This document shows, piece by piece, positions 37,707-46,570 of a stretch of 64,000 nucleotides of DNA. The stretch comes from Levilactobacillus zymae (lineage in GTDB: Bacteria > Bacillota > Bacilli > Lactobacillales > Lactobacillaceae). The stretch spans positions 1,860,001 through 1,924,000 of the forward strand of contig NZ_JAVLAS010000001.1 in NCBI RefSeq assembly GCF_032190635.1. The letters are read 5' to 3'. The notes below the pieces were generated by a model, which was not told where the DNA came from, did not search any database, and worked only from the letters and a program-made list of their open reading frames with translations. Numbering within the stretch: position 1 is the stretch's first letter; the number at the start of each line of letters is the position of its first letter. The position numbers and the translations under genes were made by a program.

Positions 37707-38555
37707 CTAAATGACGTCGAGTGGTTGCTTATGTGTGGGCGCCGGATATTGCTGATCAAGAGCGTCTAGATCCGCTGGACTAAGGGTTAACTCCCCCGCA
37801 GCCAGGTTTTGCCGCATATGGGCTACCGAACTCGTCTGCGGAATCGCCAACACCTGTGGCTGACGAATCACCCACGCCAATAAAATCTGATAAACACTGA
37901 CCTGATACTTATCCGCCAGCTGCTGCACGACGGGATTAGTCGTCAGATGTTGCCCCCACGCATCCCCCTGAGCAACCGGCGAATAAGCAATTAAGGGCAG
38001 GTGATGTTGCCGTTGCCAGGGCAATACGGCGTAATCAACGCCCCGACTTCCCAAGTGATACAGGTCCTCATTCGCCTGAGCGTTGGCGCCCTGCGGCAAA
38101 GCCCAGAGCTCATCGAGGTCGCTCACGTCAAAGTTGGAAACACCCCAAGCCCGGATAATCCCGTCAGCTTGCAAGTGCTGTAGCTCAGTGACCGTTTCGG
38201 CCAACGGCACCCGCCCCCGCCAATGATAGAGGTACAGATCCAGATAATCGGTCCCTAAGCGGCTGAGACTGGCTTCAACACTGGCCCGCATGCGCGCACG
38301 AGACGCATTTTCGGGGAGCACTTTAGAGATCAAAAAGACCCCTTGCCGATCGATTCCTTGCAGAGCTTCACCGACCAGGGTTTCCGCTCGACCGGAGCCG
38401 TACATCTCTGCGGTATCGATTACCCGAGCTCCGGCGGCTAATCCGGCTTGAATAGTGGCAATTTCAGCAGACCGTTGACGTGGATCATCGCCCATGTGCC
38501 AAGTCCCGATGCCAATGGCCGGCACCGTCTGACCGGCTAACGTTACAGTTTTCAT
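37707..38555 (-). CDS. Aldo/keto reductase
   Basis: 282 residues from the ATG at 38555 (GGGAGGGA upstream); GTG/ATG further up lack a binding site. TIM-barrel NADPH-dependent reductase with the tetrad Asp-Tyr (VIDTAEMYGSG), Lys (FLISKVLP) and His (DLYLYHWRG), plus C-terminal IPQTSSVAHMRQNL for NADPH. Related to YeaE/DkgA-like reductases of aldehydes and keto acids. Precedes the phosphoesterase gene. Confidence 0.9.
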   Translation of the reverse strand: MKTVTLAGQTVPAIGIGTWHMGDDPRQRSAEIATIQAGLAAGARVIDTAEMYGSGRAETLVGEALQGIDRQGVFLISKVLPENASRARMRASVEASLSRLGTDYLDLYLYHWRGRVPLAETVTELQHLQADGIIRAWGVSNFDVSDLDELWALPQGANAQANEDLYHLGSRGVDYAVLPWQRQHHLPLIAYSPVAQGDAWGQHLTTNPVVQQLADKYQVSVYQILLAWVIRQPQVLAIPQTSSVAHMRQNLAAGELTLSPADLDALDQQYPAPTHKQPLDVI

Positions 38556-38679
38556 GCCTATCCCTCCCAAAAACTAAAGCTTCCCTTTTATCCTAGCACT
38601 TTCACACCGTCCATGCCGCTAATGACGTTGGGTTCGGGTGAGCCGCTAGTGTTTTCTCCACCATGTTGACTTGAAACCT

Positions 38680-38722
38680 AAAAACGACCAGGATTCCCAC
38701 ACCGAGAATTCTGGTCGTTTTT
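38680..38722 (-). terminator. Terminator of the amino acid permease
   Basis: AAAAACGACCAG/CTGGTCGTTTTT arms with an inner ATTC/GAAT, just past the permease stop; symmetric enough to act both ways. Confidence 0.75.
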
Positions 38723-38758
38723 CATGCTAATGTCCGTTAGGTTCCGCGGACGACGCGG

Positions 38759-40174
38759 TTACTTTAATTCTTCGGAATCATCGGAGGTGTCGGCTAAACT
38801 ACCAACTCTTTCGCGATCCCGTAGTTTTTTACCCAGGCTCAGTGCCACTAACCAGATGGCGGACCCAATCAACGCGATTAACGTGTCCGTCCGGAATAAG
38901 AGGACTACCCCGACCATCCCTAAGAAGATCAGGATCATATAATCGGAAGCTGGGAATAATGGCATCTTAAACCCGTGTGTTGGCTCGTGATTAGCCTGCA
39001 GCTGCCGCCGATACTTGATGTGGGCGACCACAATGGCTCCCCAGATGAACAGGAAACAAGTGGTGGCAACACTGGCCACAAACGCGAAAACGTGGCCCGG
39101 AATAATCAAGTTCAAGAAGACGGAGATGGCGATAATCACGGTAGAGAACCGTAAGGCGTGTACCGGAACTTGGGCCTTAGATAGGGTTCCCATATGCTTG
39201 GCAAAACGGCTCTTGCCCCGATACGTTAAGGAGAACAGCATCCGTCCGGTGGTAAATAGCGAACTGTTGCAGGCCGAAGCCGCCGCCGTCAAGACCACGA
39301 AGTTAATCACCGAAGCCGCGGCTTGAATTCCGGCGTTCTTGAAGACTTGAACGAACGGACTGCTCGTCGCCGAGATGGCTTGCCATGGGTAGATGCACAT
39401 TAAGGCTAAGAGTGACCCCACGTAGAACAAGATGATTCGCATGGGAATTTCGTTGATGGCCTTTGGCAAGATCTTCTTGGGATTAGCCGTTTCGGAAGCG
39501 GTCATCCCTACCATTTCGATCCCGACGAAACTAAAGAGCACCATCTGGAAAGATAGGAAGAAGCCCTTCCAGCCGTTGGCGAAGAAACCACCTTGTGCCA
39601 GGTTGGCGACGCTAGCGTGTCCCACCGGTGTTGCGAAACGAACCGCCACCATATAGATTCCGGCGACAATCAGGGCGACAATCGCAACAATCTTGATAAT
39701 TGCAAACCAAAATTCCGTTTCCCCAAACGCTTTAACGGTCACGGAGTTCAATAAGAGCAAAATCCCCAGTAGGAAGACCCCCGTCACCCATTGCGGGAGG
39801 TGCGGGAACCAATACTGCATGTATTGTCCCGCCGCCGTGATTTCCGCCATGGCAATGGTAATCCAGCAAATCCAGTAGGTCCACCCGGCGACAAAACTCA
39901 TGTTATCCCCCAGGTAGCGTTGAATAAAGTCAATGTACGAATGCACGTTCAAATCCGATAATAAGAGTTCGCCCAGCGCCCGCATAAGCAAGAAACACAT
40001 TACGCCAGTGATCAGGTAGGCTAACACAATCGATGAACCGGCTAAGTGAATTCCCTGGCCGGACCCTAAGAACAACCCGGTCCCAATCGTCCCCCCCAAG
40101 GCGATCAGTTGGACGTGGCGACTTTTAAGCTCTCGTGAAAAGCTCTGGTCTGTATTTGATTGAGTATTTTTCAT
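38759..40174 (-). CDS. Amino acid permease, APC superfamily (AAT family)
   Basis: 471 residues from the ATG at 40174, about twelve hydrophobic segments. The N-terminus LKSRHVQLIALGGTIGTGLFLGSGQGI is the AAT-family signature, with FVGIEMVGMTASETANPKKILPKAI in the TM6 region. Proton-coupled import of an amino acid; the closest groups carry D-Ala/Gly/D-Ser or aromatic and branched amino acids, which cannot be separated by eye. AGGGGGC precedes the start. Monocistronic between two terminators. Confidence 0.88.
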   Translation of the reverse strand: MKNTQSNTDQSFSRELKSRHVQLIALGGTIGTGLFLGSGQGIHLAGSSIVLAYLITGVMCFLLMRALGELLLSDLNVHSYIDFIQRYLGDNMSFVAGWTYWICWITIAMAEITAAGQYMQYWFPHLPQWVTGVFLLGILLLLNSVTVKAFGETEFWFAIIKIVAIVALIVAGIYMVAVRFATPVGHASVANLAQGGFFANGWKGFFLSFQMVLFSFVGIEMVGMTASETANPKKILPKAINEIPMRIILFYVGSLLALMCIYPWQAISATSSPFVQVFKNAGIQAAASVINFVVLTAAASACNSSLFTTGRMLFSLTYRGKSRFAKHMGTLSKAQVPVHALRFSTVIIAISVFLNLIIPGHVFAFVASVATTCFLFIWGAIVVAHIKYRRQLQANHEPTHGFKMPLFPASDYMILIFLGMVGVVLLFRTDTLIALIGSAIWLVALSLGKKLRDRERVGSLADTSDDSEELK

Positions 40175-40392
40175 TTTACTGCCCCCTCGTTGAAATATAT
40201 TATACACGGTCAAGGGGACAATGCCAGCAACACCTCTGGTTAGTTCAGTAGATTAAAGCGAACTCCGCCTTGATATAGTCACGTTTAATTCACCTTAGGC
40301 TTTAATACATGAAAATAATTAAACTATATATGAAAAAGGTGGTCCGCTCCAAAGCGAAACCGCCTTGAACCGAACCACCACAAGGGTTAACC
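40175..40392 (-). other. Intergenic region between ackA and the permease, 218 bp
   Basis: Contains the ackA terminator and the permease promoter: minus-strand TATAAT at 40199-40204 with no good -35. Nothing else seen. Confidence 0.45.
40333..40379 (-). terminator. Terminator of ackA
   Basis: GGTGGTTCG and CGGACCACC arms (40371-40379 and 40338-40346) close a branched loop, followed by TTTTTC on the minus strand. Confidence 0.7.
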
Positions 40393-41583
40393 CTATTTGC
40401 GTAACCGTTCGATATCCCGAACGATCATTAATTCTTCGTTAGTCGGAATCAGCAAGGTCTTAATCTTTGACCCGGCCTTACTCAAGTCACGTTCCACCCC
40501 ACGAATGTTGTTCTTTTCGGGGTCCACGCCAATCCCGAAGTAACCTAATTTATCGGCCACTTCTTGACGAATCGTGATATCATTTTCACCCACACCGGCC
40601 GTGTAAACAATGGCGTCGGCGCCACCTAGTTCTGCTAGGTAAGCCCCCACGTAACGCACAATCCGGTTAATGAACATATCCCGGGCTAACTTCGCTCTGT
40701 GATTCTTGTCCTGAACCTTTTCCAGGTCCCGCATATCGGCGGAAACCCCGGAAACCCCCAGCAAACCAGACTTCTTGTTCAAGATGTTAATCATGTCGTT
40801 TGGCTTATCAATGTTCAGCTTCTCCATCAGGTAAGCGACCAGCGAAGCATCGATGTCCCCAGAACGGGTCGCCATTTCAATCCCGGCCAGTGGCGTGAAG
40901 CCCATGGACGTATCGAACGACTTGCCATCCTTAATGGCGGTGATTGAGCCACCGGCACCGAGGTGCATGGTGATCAACTTCAGGTCTTCCAATGGCTTGC
41001 CCAACATCTTAGCAGCCCGACCAGCGACGTAGCGGTGACTTGTACCGTGAGCCCCGTACTTCCGGGCGCCAAACTTTTCATAGTATTCATAAGGAATCCC
41101 ATACATGTAGTTAACTTCGGGCATGCTGGTGTGGAAAGACGTATCGAAGACCGCCACGCTCAAGACGTTAGGCAAAATCTTCTTGAAGGCCCGGATGCCC
41201 ATGGCCGCGGCTGGGTTGTGCAGCGGTGCATATTCGGCTAAGCCTTCAATCTTCTTCAACACCTCATCATCGATAATGGCGGAATCCTTAAACTCTTCGC
41301 CCCCCGCAACGATTCGGTGACCCACTCCGGTAATTTCATTAAAGTCGGTGATGATCTTTAATTCGGTCAGTTGATCCAACATCAATTGGATGGCTTCACG
41401 GTGGTCATTAACGTCTTGGTGCGTTTCGTACTTCTGACCATCGCCGTACTTGATTTCAACTAATGAATTCCCTAACCCAATTCGGTCAATGGCCCCTTCG
41501 GCGATGACCTCTTCGGCAGGCATTTGGAACAATTTGAACTTCAACGTCGAACTGCCGGCGTTAATTGCAATAGATTTTCCCAT
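40393..41583 (-). CDS. ackA: Acetate kinase
   Basis: 396 residues, normal length. Makes ATP and acetate from acetyl phosphate. ASKHA motifs: N-terminal AINAGSSTLKFKLF, VFDTSFHTSMPEVNYMYGIP, HGTSHRYV, LITMHLGAGGSI, FTPLAGIEMATRSGDID, VYTAGVGEND. The start ATG at 41583 has AAAGGAG. It follows ytxK by 16 bp, so it is transcribed from comG/ytxK or from a promoter inside ytxK; no CcpA operator was seen immediately upstream. Confidence 0.97.
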   Translation of the reverse strand: MGKSIAINAGSSTLKFKLFQMPAEEVIAEGAIDRIGLGNSLVEIKYGDGQKYETHQDVNDHREAIQLMLDQLTELKIITDFNEITGVGHRIVAGGEEFKDSAIIDDEVLKKIEGLAEYAPLHNPAAAMGIRAFKKILPNVLSVAVFDTSFHTSMPEVNYMYGIPYEYYEKFGARKYGAHGTSHRYVAGRAAKMLGKPLEDLKLITMHLGAGGSITAIKDGKSFDTSMGFTPLAGIEMATRSGDIDASLVAYLMEKLNIDKPNDMINILNKKSGLLGVSGVSADMRDLEKVQDKNHRAKLARDMFINRIVRYVGAYLAELGGADAIVYTAGVGENDITIRQEVADKLGYFGIGVDPEKNNIRGVERDLSKAGSKIKTLLIPTNEELMIVRDIERLRK

Positions 41584-41599
41584 GTGGTCTTTTTCTCCT

Positions 41600-42619
41600 T
41601 TATGCGCGATCCGTCATGAGATTCTGTTCTTCCCATTGGACGATTTCCGCGACAAACTTTTGAAACGCTGATTGATCTTTAAATGATGGAAATTCACCCA
41701 GCATCACTTGTTTAACCTGCTTAGCTCCCGCCGCCGGCTTCTGTAAAATCAGAATTGCTTTCTGGGCGTTGGTATTCACAAACAGCTCACTCGGCAAGTT
41801 TAACAGTCCCTGAAGGTAAGCGTTCTGGGGTAGCCACTTCAAAAGCCCCTTCGCTTCTTCCGTCTGGAAGAGCTGCGACGGCACTAAGAAGACCCCAATT
41901 CCGCCCGGCGTTAACTGATGGACGGCTTGTTCGAGCAGCAAGTGATGCACAAAGGAATGTCCCTCAGCCGCGTGAGTCTGATAATTGGCCGCGTTATCGT
42001 CGAGTGGATAGTAGCCGATTGGTAAATCAGCCACCACCAAATCACTGGCCGGTACTAAGAGCGACTCTAAAGCATCCTGGTGAACATAATTGACTGGCAA
42101 CTGTTGCAACTCACTCGATAACTGCGCAATGGCCAACATCGTATCGTCGTTATCCACACCGTAAGCCGCAATGGGCCCGGCCACGACAGCCTTTAATTGG
42201 GACAAGACCGCCGTCAACAAGTTCCCGGTTCCGACGGTTAGATCGAGCAACGTCAGATGGTGCTTGCGATGTTCTAGCCGCGTCACCAGATACCCCATGA
42301 TATAGGCAATCGTATCTGGGGTTAATTGGTGATTGGCTTGAACCTCATCAACACGAATGGCCTTGAGCATCGCTAATTGTACCGCACGGCGAACCGTTTC
42401 GGCATCATAGCTCTGCCAAGGCGCTTGCTGGTACAGCGTAGTCAACTGCTTGACCGTTGCGGCGTCCGGACGACCGTCCTCCACTTGAACTTCACCGTTC
42501 AGCAGATTATCTCCCGTTTCGATAAAGGCATCCATATAGGATGTCGCCAGCGCTGCTTGTAAGGTGGTCGTTGACTCGTCCATCACCTTAAAGAGCGTCT
42601 CTGTCTGTTCTTGTGACAG
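41600..42619 (-). CDS. ytxK: YtxK-family class I methyltransferase, CTG start
   Basis: 339 residues when read from a CTG at 42619. The protein beginning SQEQTETLFKVMDESTTTLQAALATSYMDAFIETGDNLLNG matches the N-terminus expected for YtxK proteins, and AAGGAGG stands nine bases before the CTG. The first in-frame GTG and ATG (42586, 42583) have only AAGGTG touching them. SAM motif LLDLTVGTGNLL and motif IV written DLPIGYYP (instead of NPPY/F) suggest an N6-adenine-type fold, target unknown. It lies between comGG and ackA as in many lactobacilli. Confidence 0.85.
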   Translation of the reverse strand: MSQEQTETLFKVMDESTTTLQAALATSYMDAFIETGDNLLNGEVQVEDGRPDAATVKQLTTLYQQAPWQSYDAETVRRAVQLAMLKAIRVDEVQANHQLTPDTIAYIMGYLVTRLEHRKHHLTLLDLTVGTGNLLTAVLSQLKAVVAGPIAAYGVDNDDTMLAIAQLSSELQQLPVNYVHQDALESLLVPASDLVVADLPIGYYPLDDNAANYQTHAAEGHSFVHHLLLEQAVHQLTPGGIGVFLVPSQLFQTEEAKGLLKWLPQNAYLQGLLNLPSELFVNTNAQKAILILQKPAAGAKQVKQVMLGEFPSFKDQSAFQKFVAEIVQWEEQNLMTDRA

Positions 42620-42705
42620 TACGTTTCGCCTCCTTGTGAAAATTCCCTAACACAATGTATCCGTTCTCTATAGTACCGATTTTCGCGGACTTATTCAAGC
42701 CATCT

Positions 42706-42951
42706 TTAGGGCGACGATGGTCGGCGAACGGGTAAATGGGAACGAGCTGGGCTGTGCCGCGACTTGCCTGGTGGCAGACGCGTCGTGATTTGGTCATATT
42801 GGCGAACTAACTGATTCGTAGTTTGAATCCGCGCGTACTGTCCGGCTAAAACGATACTCAAAACCATACTCATTGCCGCTAAAAAAGCCAACGCCCAACC
42901 AGTTAAGAAGCCGGACCGGGCTCGCGAAAATCCAAGAGCGTACTTTGCCAT
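42706..42951 (-). CDS. comGG: Probable ComGG minor pseudopilin
   Basis: 81 residues, recognised by position as last of the comG genes and by one N-terminal hydrophobic segment (residues about 14-36) after a short basic head. ComGG is poorly conserved and is normally longer (100-130), so this is a short version. It overlaps comGF by 49 bp and has GGGAGGG-type sequence six bases upstream of the ATG. No prepilin peptidase site is expected in ComGG. Confidence 0.65.
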   Translation of the reverse strand: MAKYALGFSRARSGFLTGWALAFLAAMSMVLSIVLAGQYARIQTTNQLVRQYDQITTRLPPGKSRHSPARSHLPVRRPSSP

Positions 42952-43355
42952 GCTTCTCCCTCCCGCTTAATCTTCAGTCGAATTAAACCACTCACCCGGG
43001 TCCGCGCAAACCGCAGCTGTTGAACGTGACGTAGCAGCGGAGAATAGCCTCGATTATGTGGGTTAGTCAGCTTCAAGACCCCTTGGTGGTCAACGGTAAT
43101 GGCGACCCGCTTTTCCCCGGCCGTGGGCTTAGCCGGCAGGTGATCCACCAACACCAACGACTGGGGACTAACCGTTGCTACCGTAAAGCGTCCGGCCTGT
43201 TCCAATTCCGTCAGTGCCGTATAGAACTCGCTACTATCCGTCCGTAACGGGTTCAGCATCACTCGTGACCACCCCGTGACTAGTCCCAGAATAATCGCCG
43301 CGATGCCTAAGGCCAAGATGCCCTCCGTTAAAGTGAATCCCCGATGCCCGATCAT
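42903..43355 (-). CDS. comGF: Competence minor pseudopilin ComGF
   Basis: 150 residues from the ATG at 43355, which overlaps the comGE stop (ATGA). N-terminus MIGHRGFTLTEGILALGIAAIILGLVTG is a type IV pilin-like leader with cleavage after RG. The body ends with the ComGF-type LRFARTRVSGLIRLKI. The reading frame extends upstream, but that part overlaps comGE and is not needed. Confidence 0.82.
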   Translation of the reverse strand: MIGHRGFTLTEGILALGIAAIILGLVTGWSRVMLNPLRTDSSEFYTALTELEQAGRFTVATVSPQSLVLVDHLPAKPTAGEKRVAITVDHQGVLKLTNPHNRGYSPLLRHVQQLRFARTRVSGLIRLKIKREGEAWQSTLLDFREPGPAS

Positions 43356-43573
43356 CGGTCCAACCAAGCTTCTAACCGCCGATCGCGCCGGTGACGAGCC
43401 CGCTCTAGGCGTAATTGGCGTTGTAGTTCCACGCGTCGGGTCACCAGCAGGGCCTGTTGGGTAAGTAATAACGTTAACGCCACGATGCTTAACGCAATCA
43501 AGGCATCTGCCAGCAGCCACCCCTCACGTCGTTCGGTGCTTTTCTGGTCGTCGAGTTTCCGAAAAGGTAACAT
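43352..43573 (-). CDS. comGE: Probable ComGE minor pseudopilin
   Basis: 73 residues. Pseudopilin-like N-terminus REGWLLADALIALSIVALTLLLTQQALL with hydrophobic helix, then a basic tail. Overlaps comGD by 50 bp and comGF by 4. Named by position and pilin-like helix. Confidence 0.7.
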   Translation of the reverse strand: MLPFRKLDDQKSTERREGWLLADALIALSIVALTLLLTQQALLVTRRVELQRQLRLERARHRRDRRLEAWLDR

Positions 43574-44027
43574 ACGTTAAGGCTCCTTTAAGTTGAAAAG
43601 TTTGGTACCACCATAATCCGGTTCGCCGGCTGTACCATTCCAAGGTAGTCGCCGGGGCCCAGCCATGAGCACTAATTGCCGTGGCCCAAAAATCGGCGGC
43701 GACGTGCAAGGAGGTGGGCAATGGCAACGTCATCAGCGTGGCCGGCACCGGGCCAGCATGGCGCTTCACCGGCCGAATAATTGCCTGGTGACGGGCCGTA
43801 TCGACTGCGACGTAGAGAACTTGACGCCGGTGACTGGCGAGCTGACATCCCGCCGTCCAAAAGCGCTGCCAAGCGGGCCAAAAAGCCTGTTCCGTCAGCA
43901 GCTTAGCGGCAGGCGCTCGTGGCGAACTCATCACGCCCAGCAAACCCGCGGTGAGCAATAAAACTAATAACGTTTCGTACAACGTAAATCCGCTACTTTG
44001 GCAACTTTTTCCGGTACACGTGTCCAT
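43524..44027 (-). CDS. comGD: Competence pseudopilin ComGD
   Basis: 167 residues. Prepilin leader ending SSG|FTLYETLLVLLLTAGLLGV with the conserved Glu at +5. Overlaps comGC by 35 bp. Part of the pseudopilus that brings DNA to ComEA/EC. Confidence 0.82.
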   Translation of the reverse strand: MDTCTGKSCQSSGFTLYETLLVLLLTAGLLGVMSSPRAPAAKLLTEQAFWPAWQRFWTAGCQLASHRRQVLYVAVDTARHQAIIRPVKRHAGPVPATLMTLPLPTSLHVAADFWATAISAHGWAPATTLEWYSRRTGLWWYQTFQLKGALTYVTFSETRRPEKHRTT

Positions 44028-44328
44028 GACTCCCCAACTCCAATCTTTCGGCCTGAGCGCGCTTCACCTGCTGGGGCGTTAAATAGCCCTCGGCTTGCAA
44101 GACTTCATACGAAACTACCTGAGTTTCCGGGTGACGGTCATCGTTGTGTTCGTCAAGATAGGCATTAGCCTGTCCCTCAACTAACGTGGCCATCGCATCA
44201 CGATGAATGTTTTGCGCCCGCCCCCGTTGGCCCGTAAGGTTTGGTAAAATAATCAGAATTAGCAATGAGATGATAAAGAGAACGATGGTCATTTCCACCA
44301 ACGTGAAACCATGTCGAACGTTCTGCAC
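43993..44328 (-). CDS. comGC: Competence major pseudopilin ComGC
   Basis: 111 residues, GTG start at 44328 after AGGGGGTC. Prepilin peptidase site HG|FTLVEMTIVLFIISLLILIILPNL is a textbook type IV pilin N-terminus with Glu5. ComGC polymerises into the pilus used for DNA uptake. Confidence 0.92.
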   Translation of the reverse strand: MQNVRHGFTLVEMTIVLFIISLLILIILPNLTGQRGRAQNIHRDAMATLVEGQANAYLDEHNDDRHPETQVVSYEVLQAEGYLTPQQVKRAQAERLELGSHGHVYRKKLPK

Positions 44329-44329
44329 T

Positions 44330-45382
44330 TTAATAGACCCCCTGTAAGTTGTGATACAGCGGCAATAATAGGTTTAGATAGGCCGTCACAATTAGCCCCG
44401 CGACCAACGTTAGCAAGACGGGTTGCACCCAGGCAAGTCCCCGTTCCCCTCGTTGGACCAACTGACGATACTGCAAGCGGCTGTAGGCCCCCAACTCACG
44501 CGCCAGTTGGGGCTGGGTGCTCCCTTTACGTAACAAGAGGACCAACTCATCCGGAATATACCGTTGTCGGTGTAGCCACGTCACGGGCGACGTTCCCTGA
44601 GCCAACTGGCGGGCTAGAATTACCGCCAGTTGGTGAAGCAATGCCCGGGGCGGCAGGCGTTCTAAAATTTGAATCATTTGTTTAACACTCAATCCGCTTT
44701 GGACCAACTGTGTGAGGTTATCGGCCAGATAATAGGCGTAGTACGCCCGAAAGAGGCCGCCGACCAAGGGCCAACGCGGATAACTTTGGGCCCGTTGCAG
44801 ACTGGATTGGGACCACCACCAACGTCCCAGTAGACCACTTCCTCCCAATACCGCGATCACGCCTCCGCCCCAAAGCAACTGGTGCCAGTTCAACTGGGGC
44901 CCTACCGTACTGGGTGCCAAGCTGGTTTTAAGTTGCGGTAAAATGCCAAACTGTAACGTCACAAATAACAAGCCCATGCCTCCCAGCAGTCCTAGTGGGT
45001 ACGCTAATAGTTGACGAAGGCGTTGGCGCTGTGTCGCCATGAGTTGTAAGAGCTTAGCGGCTCGTTGTAAGCCCGTTCCCAAATCACCGTATTGGGTGGT
45101 CAGGGTTAATTGAAAATAGATATTTTCCTGCAAATATGGCGCCAATCCTGGTAAAAAGGGATCACCCGCCAGAAGCCGTTGTTCAATACCCGCGAGCTCT
45201 ACGGGCCAGCCGGTAGCCGTCGTTCGGAGAAAAGCCAGTGCTTGCCGTAGCGAAAATCCACTTTGGAGTTGATCGCCTAGGAGTTGGCAGATCCGGGCCT
45301 GCTGGGCTAGCGACCACCTAGCCCGCCGCGTAAGCCGCCACCGTTTGCGCGGTAAGGATGCCCGCTGCGTGCGCGTTTTCAA
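44330..45382 (-). CDS. comGB: Competence pilus membrane platform ComGB
   Basis: 350 residues, TTG start at 45382 with AAAGGTGG about ten bases upstream, beginning inside the end of comGA (65-bp overlap). GspF/PilC family: two repeated domains, hydrophobic segments about 130-155, 180-205 and 320-345, and the typical LAPYLQENIYFQLTLTTQYGDLGTGLQRAAKLL. It anchors the pilus and couples to ComGA. Confidence 0.9.
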   Translation of the reverse strand: MKTRTQRASLPRKRWRLTRRARWSLAQQARICQLLGDQLQSGFSLRQALAFLRTTATGWPVELAGIEQRLLAGDPFLPGLAPYLQENIYFQLTLTTQYGDLGTGLQRAAKLLQLMATQRQRLRQLLAYPLGLLGGMGLLFVTLQFGILPQLKTSLAPSTVGPQLNWHQLLWGGGVIAVLGGSGLLGRWWWSQSSLQRAQSYPRWPLVGGLFRAYYAYYLADNLTQLVQSGLSVKQMIQILERLPPRALLHQLAVILARQLAQGTSPVTWLHRQRYIPDELVLLLRKGSTQPQLARELGAYSRLQYRQLVQRGERGLAWVQPVLLTLVAGLIVTAYLNLLLPLYHNLQGVY

Positions 45383-46289
45383 GCGTCATTCGCCACCTTT
45401 CTTGAGTCTGACCCGTGGGTTTCCATAGCTCTGAACCCGTCAAGATTTCTAAAAGGACGGCCGGTCCCTGTGTGCGCCGGGGAATCAGCCGCTGGTAACA
45501 CGCCGCCGTTAAGACCTGACGCAGTTGTTCTCCCGCCACACCTAAGTCGACCAAGCGAGCAATGGTCCCCGCCGCACTACGCGCATGAATCGTACTTAAT
45601 ACCAGGTGACCACTCAACGCCGCTCTTATGGCGGCCTGAGCCGTCACCGCGTCGCGAATCTCGCCAATAATAAAGATATCCGGCCGGTGCCGTAAGCCCA
45701 CTTTAATCAGTTCTTCATAGGGCATCCCCGCGGGCACGTTAACCTGTAGTTGCACGAACCGGGGTTCCTTGATTTCGACGGGATCTTCAATGGTTAAGAC
45801 CAGCGCCTGATCGGCCAGTTGCCTGGCCGTGGTGTACATGGTCGTGGTCTTGCCCGCACCAGTAGGCCCCGCAAATAACATCAATCCGCGTTGTAAGGCC
45901 AGCTGACTCAACCACCGTTGTTGTGGTGGATCAAGATAATCTAATGGTAGGTCCTGATAGGGATAGATTAAGCGGATGACTAACGATTCATGGCCCGCGT
46001 AATCCCCCACTGTCGAAAATCGTAGCTCCAAGTGTCCCGTTGCTAACGACCAAGTTAACGCCCCAACCTGGGATCGTCGGTGTTCACTAACCGCCATGTT
46101 AGCGTGAAATTTAAAGTAGGTCAGTACCTGGTTTCCCTGCAGCTGATCTAGGGTCCGCCGAATGTTCAGCGACTGGGCCTGACGCAGGCGCACCTGATAC
46201 CCGTCATCATGGGGCAACACGTAAATATCGCTCACGTGTTGCTGTTGTGCGGTTTGCAATAATTCGGTGATTAGGGCTTGGATGGGCAT
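45318..46289 (-). CDS. comGA: Competence pilus ATPase ComGA
   Basis: 323 residues from the ATG at 46289, which follows GGAGGAGGTGG; the upstream 27 codons are dropped. GspE/PilB-type secretion ATPase lacking the N1 domain, as usual for ComGA: Walker A FAGPTGAGKTTTMYT, Asp box IEDPVE, Walker B RPDIFIIGEIRD, His box GHLVLSTIHA. Powers pseudopilus assembly. It heads the operon comGA-GB-GC-GD-GE-GF-GG, ytxK, ackA. Lactobacilli with a complete comG have rarely been shown to be competent. Confidence 0.93.
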   Translation of the reverse strand: MPIQALITELLQTAQQQHVSDIYVLPHDDGYQVRLRQAQSLNIRRTLDQLQGNQVLTYFKFHANMAVSEHRRSQVGALTWSLATGHLELRFSTVGDYAGHESLVIRLIYPYQDLPLDYLDPPQQRWLSQLALQRGLMLFAGPTGAGKTTTMYTTARQLADQALVLTIEDPVEIKEPRFVQLQVNVPAGMPYEELIKVGLRHRPDIFIIGEIRDAVTAQAAIRAALSGHLVLSTIHARSAAGTIARLVDLGVAGEQLRQVLTAACYQRLIPRRTQGPAVLLEILTGSELWKPTGQTQERWRMTLENAHAAGILTAQTVAAYAAG

Positions 46290-46516
46290 CCTCGCCACCT
46301 CCTCCAACGTGATTACCCCTAACTCCGTCAATGGCGCCCACTTTTTTGTTAAAAATGGTCTCATTCCCAATCGGATCAGGCCTTAGTCGTGGCAGACGTG
46401 GCTAAAACGGTCGGTTACCCTTAATTTTTCCACAATGGTGCTAAAAAGTACGTCCCAGACCATGAGTTGCACCTTTAAGTTAAGGCTCATCAACTCCCCT
46501 TGGGACGAACTCTGTA
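46290..46516 (-). promoter_or_regulatory. comG leader with nested dyad symmetry
   Basis: The 227-bp space before comGA has arms CGTCCCA (46451-46457) and TGGGACG (46501-46507), inside which ATGAG/CTCAT (46462-46466, 46486-46490) and CCTTTAAGTTAAGG are nested. No ComX/SigH-type box was identified with confidence. Confidence 0.4.
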
Positions 46517-46520
46517 AAGA

Positions 46521-46556
46521 AAAAGGGTTCCCCTAAAATTAGGAGAACCCTTCATC
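46521..46556 (-). terminator. Terminator of yebC
   Basis: Twelve-bp arms AAGGGTTCTCCT/AGGGGAACCCTT (46523-46534 and 46541-46552) followed on the minus strand by TTTTTC. Confidence 0.85.
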
Positions 46557-46570
46557 AAACAAATTAACCT

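Noticed and set aside
42588..42797. 69-codon frame as continuation of comGG by frameshift
   Set aside because: Composition does not resemble a pseudopilin, and comGG is often short and variable, so no frameshift needs to be assumed.
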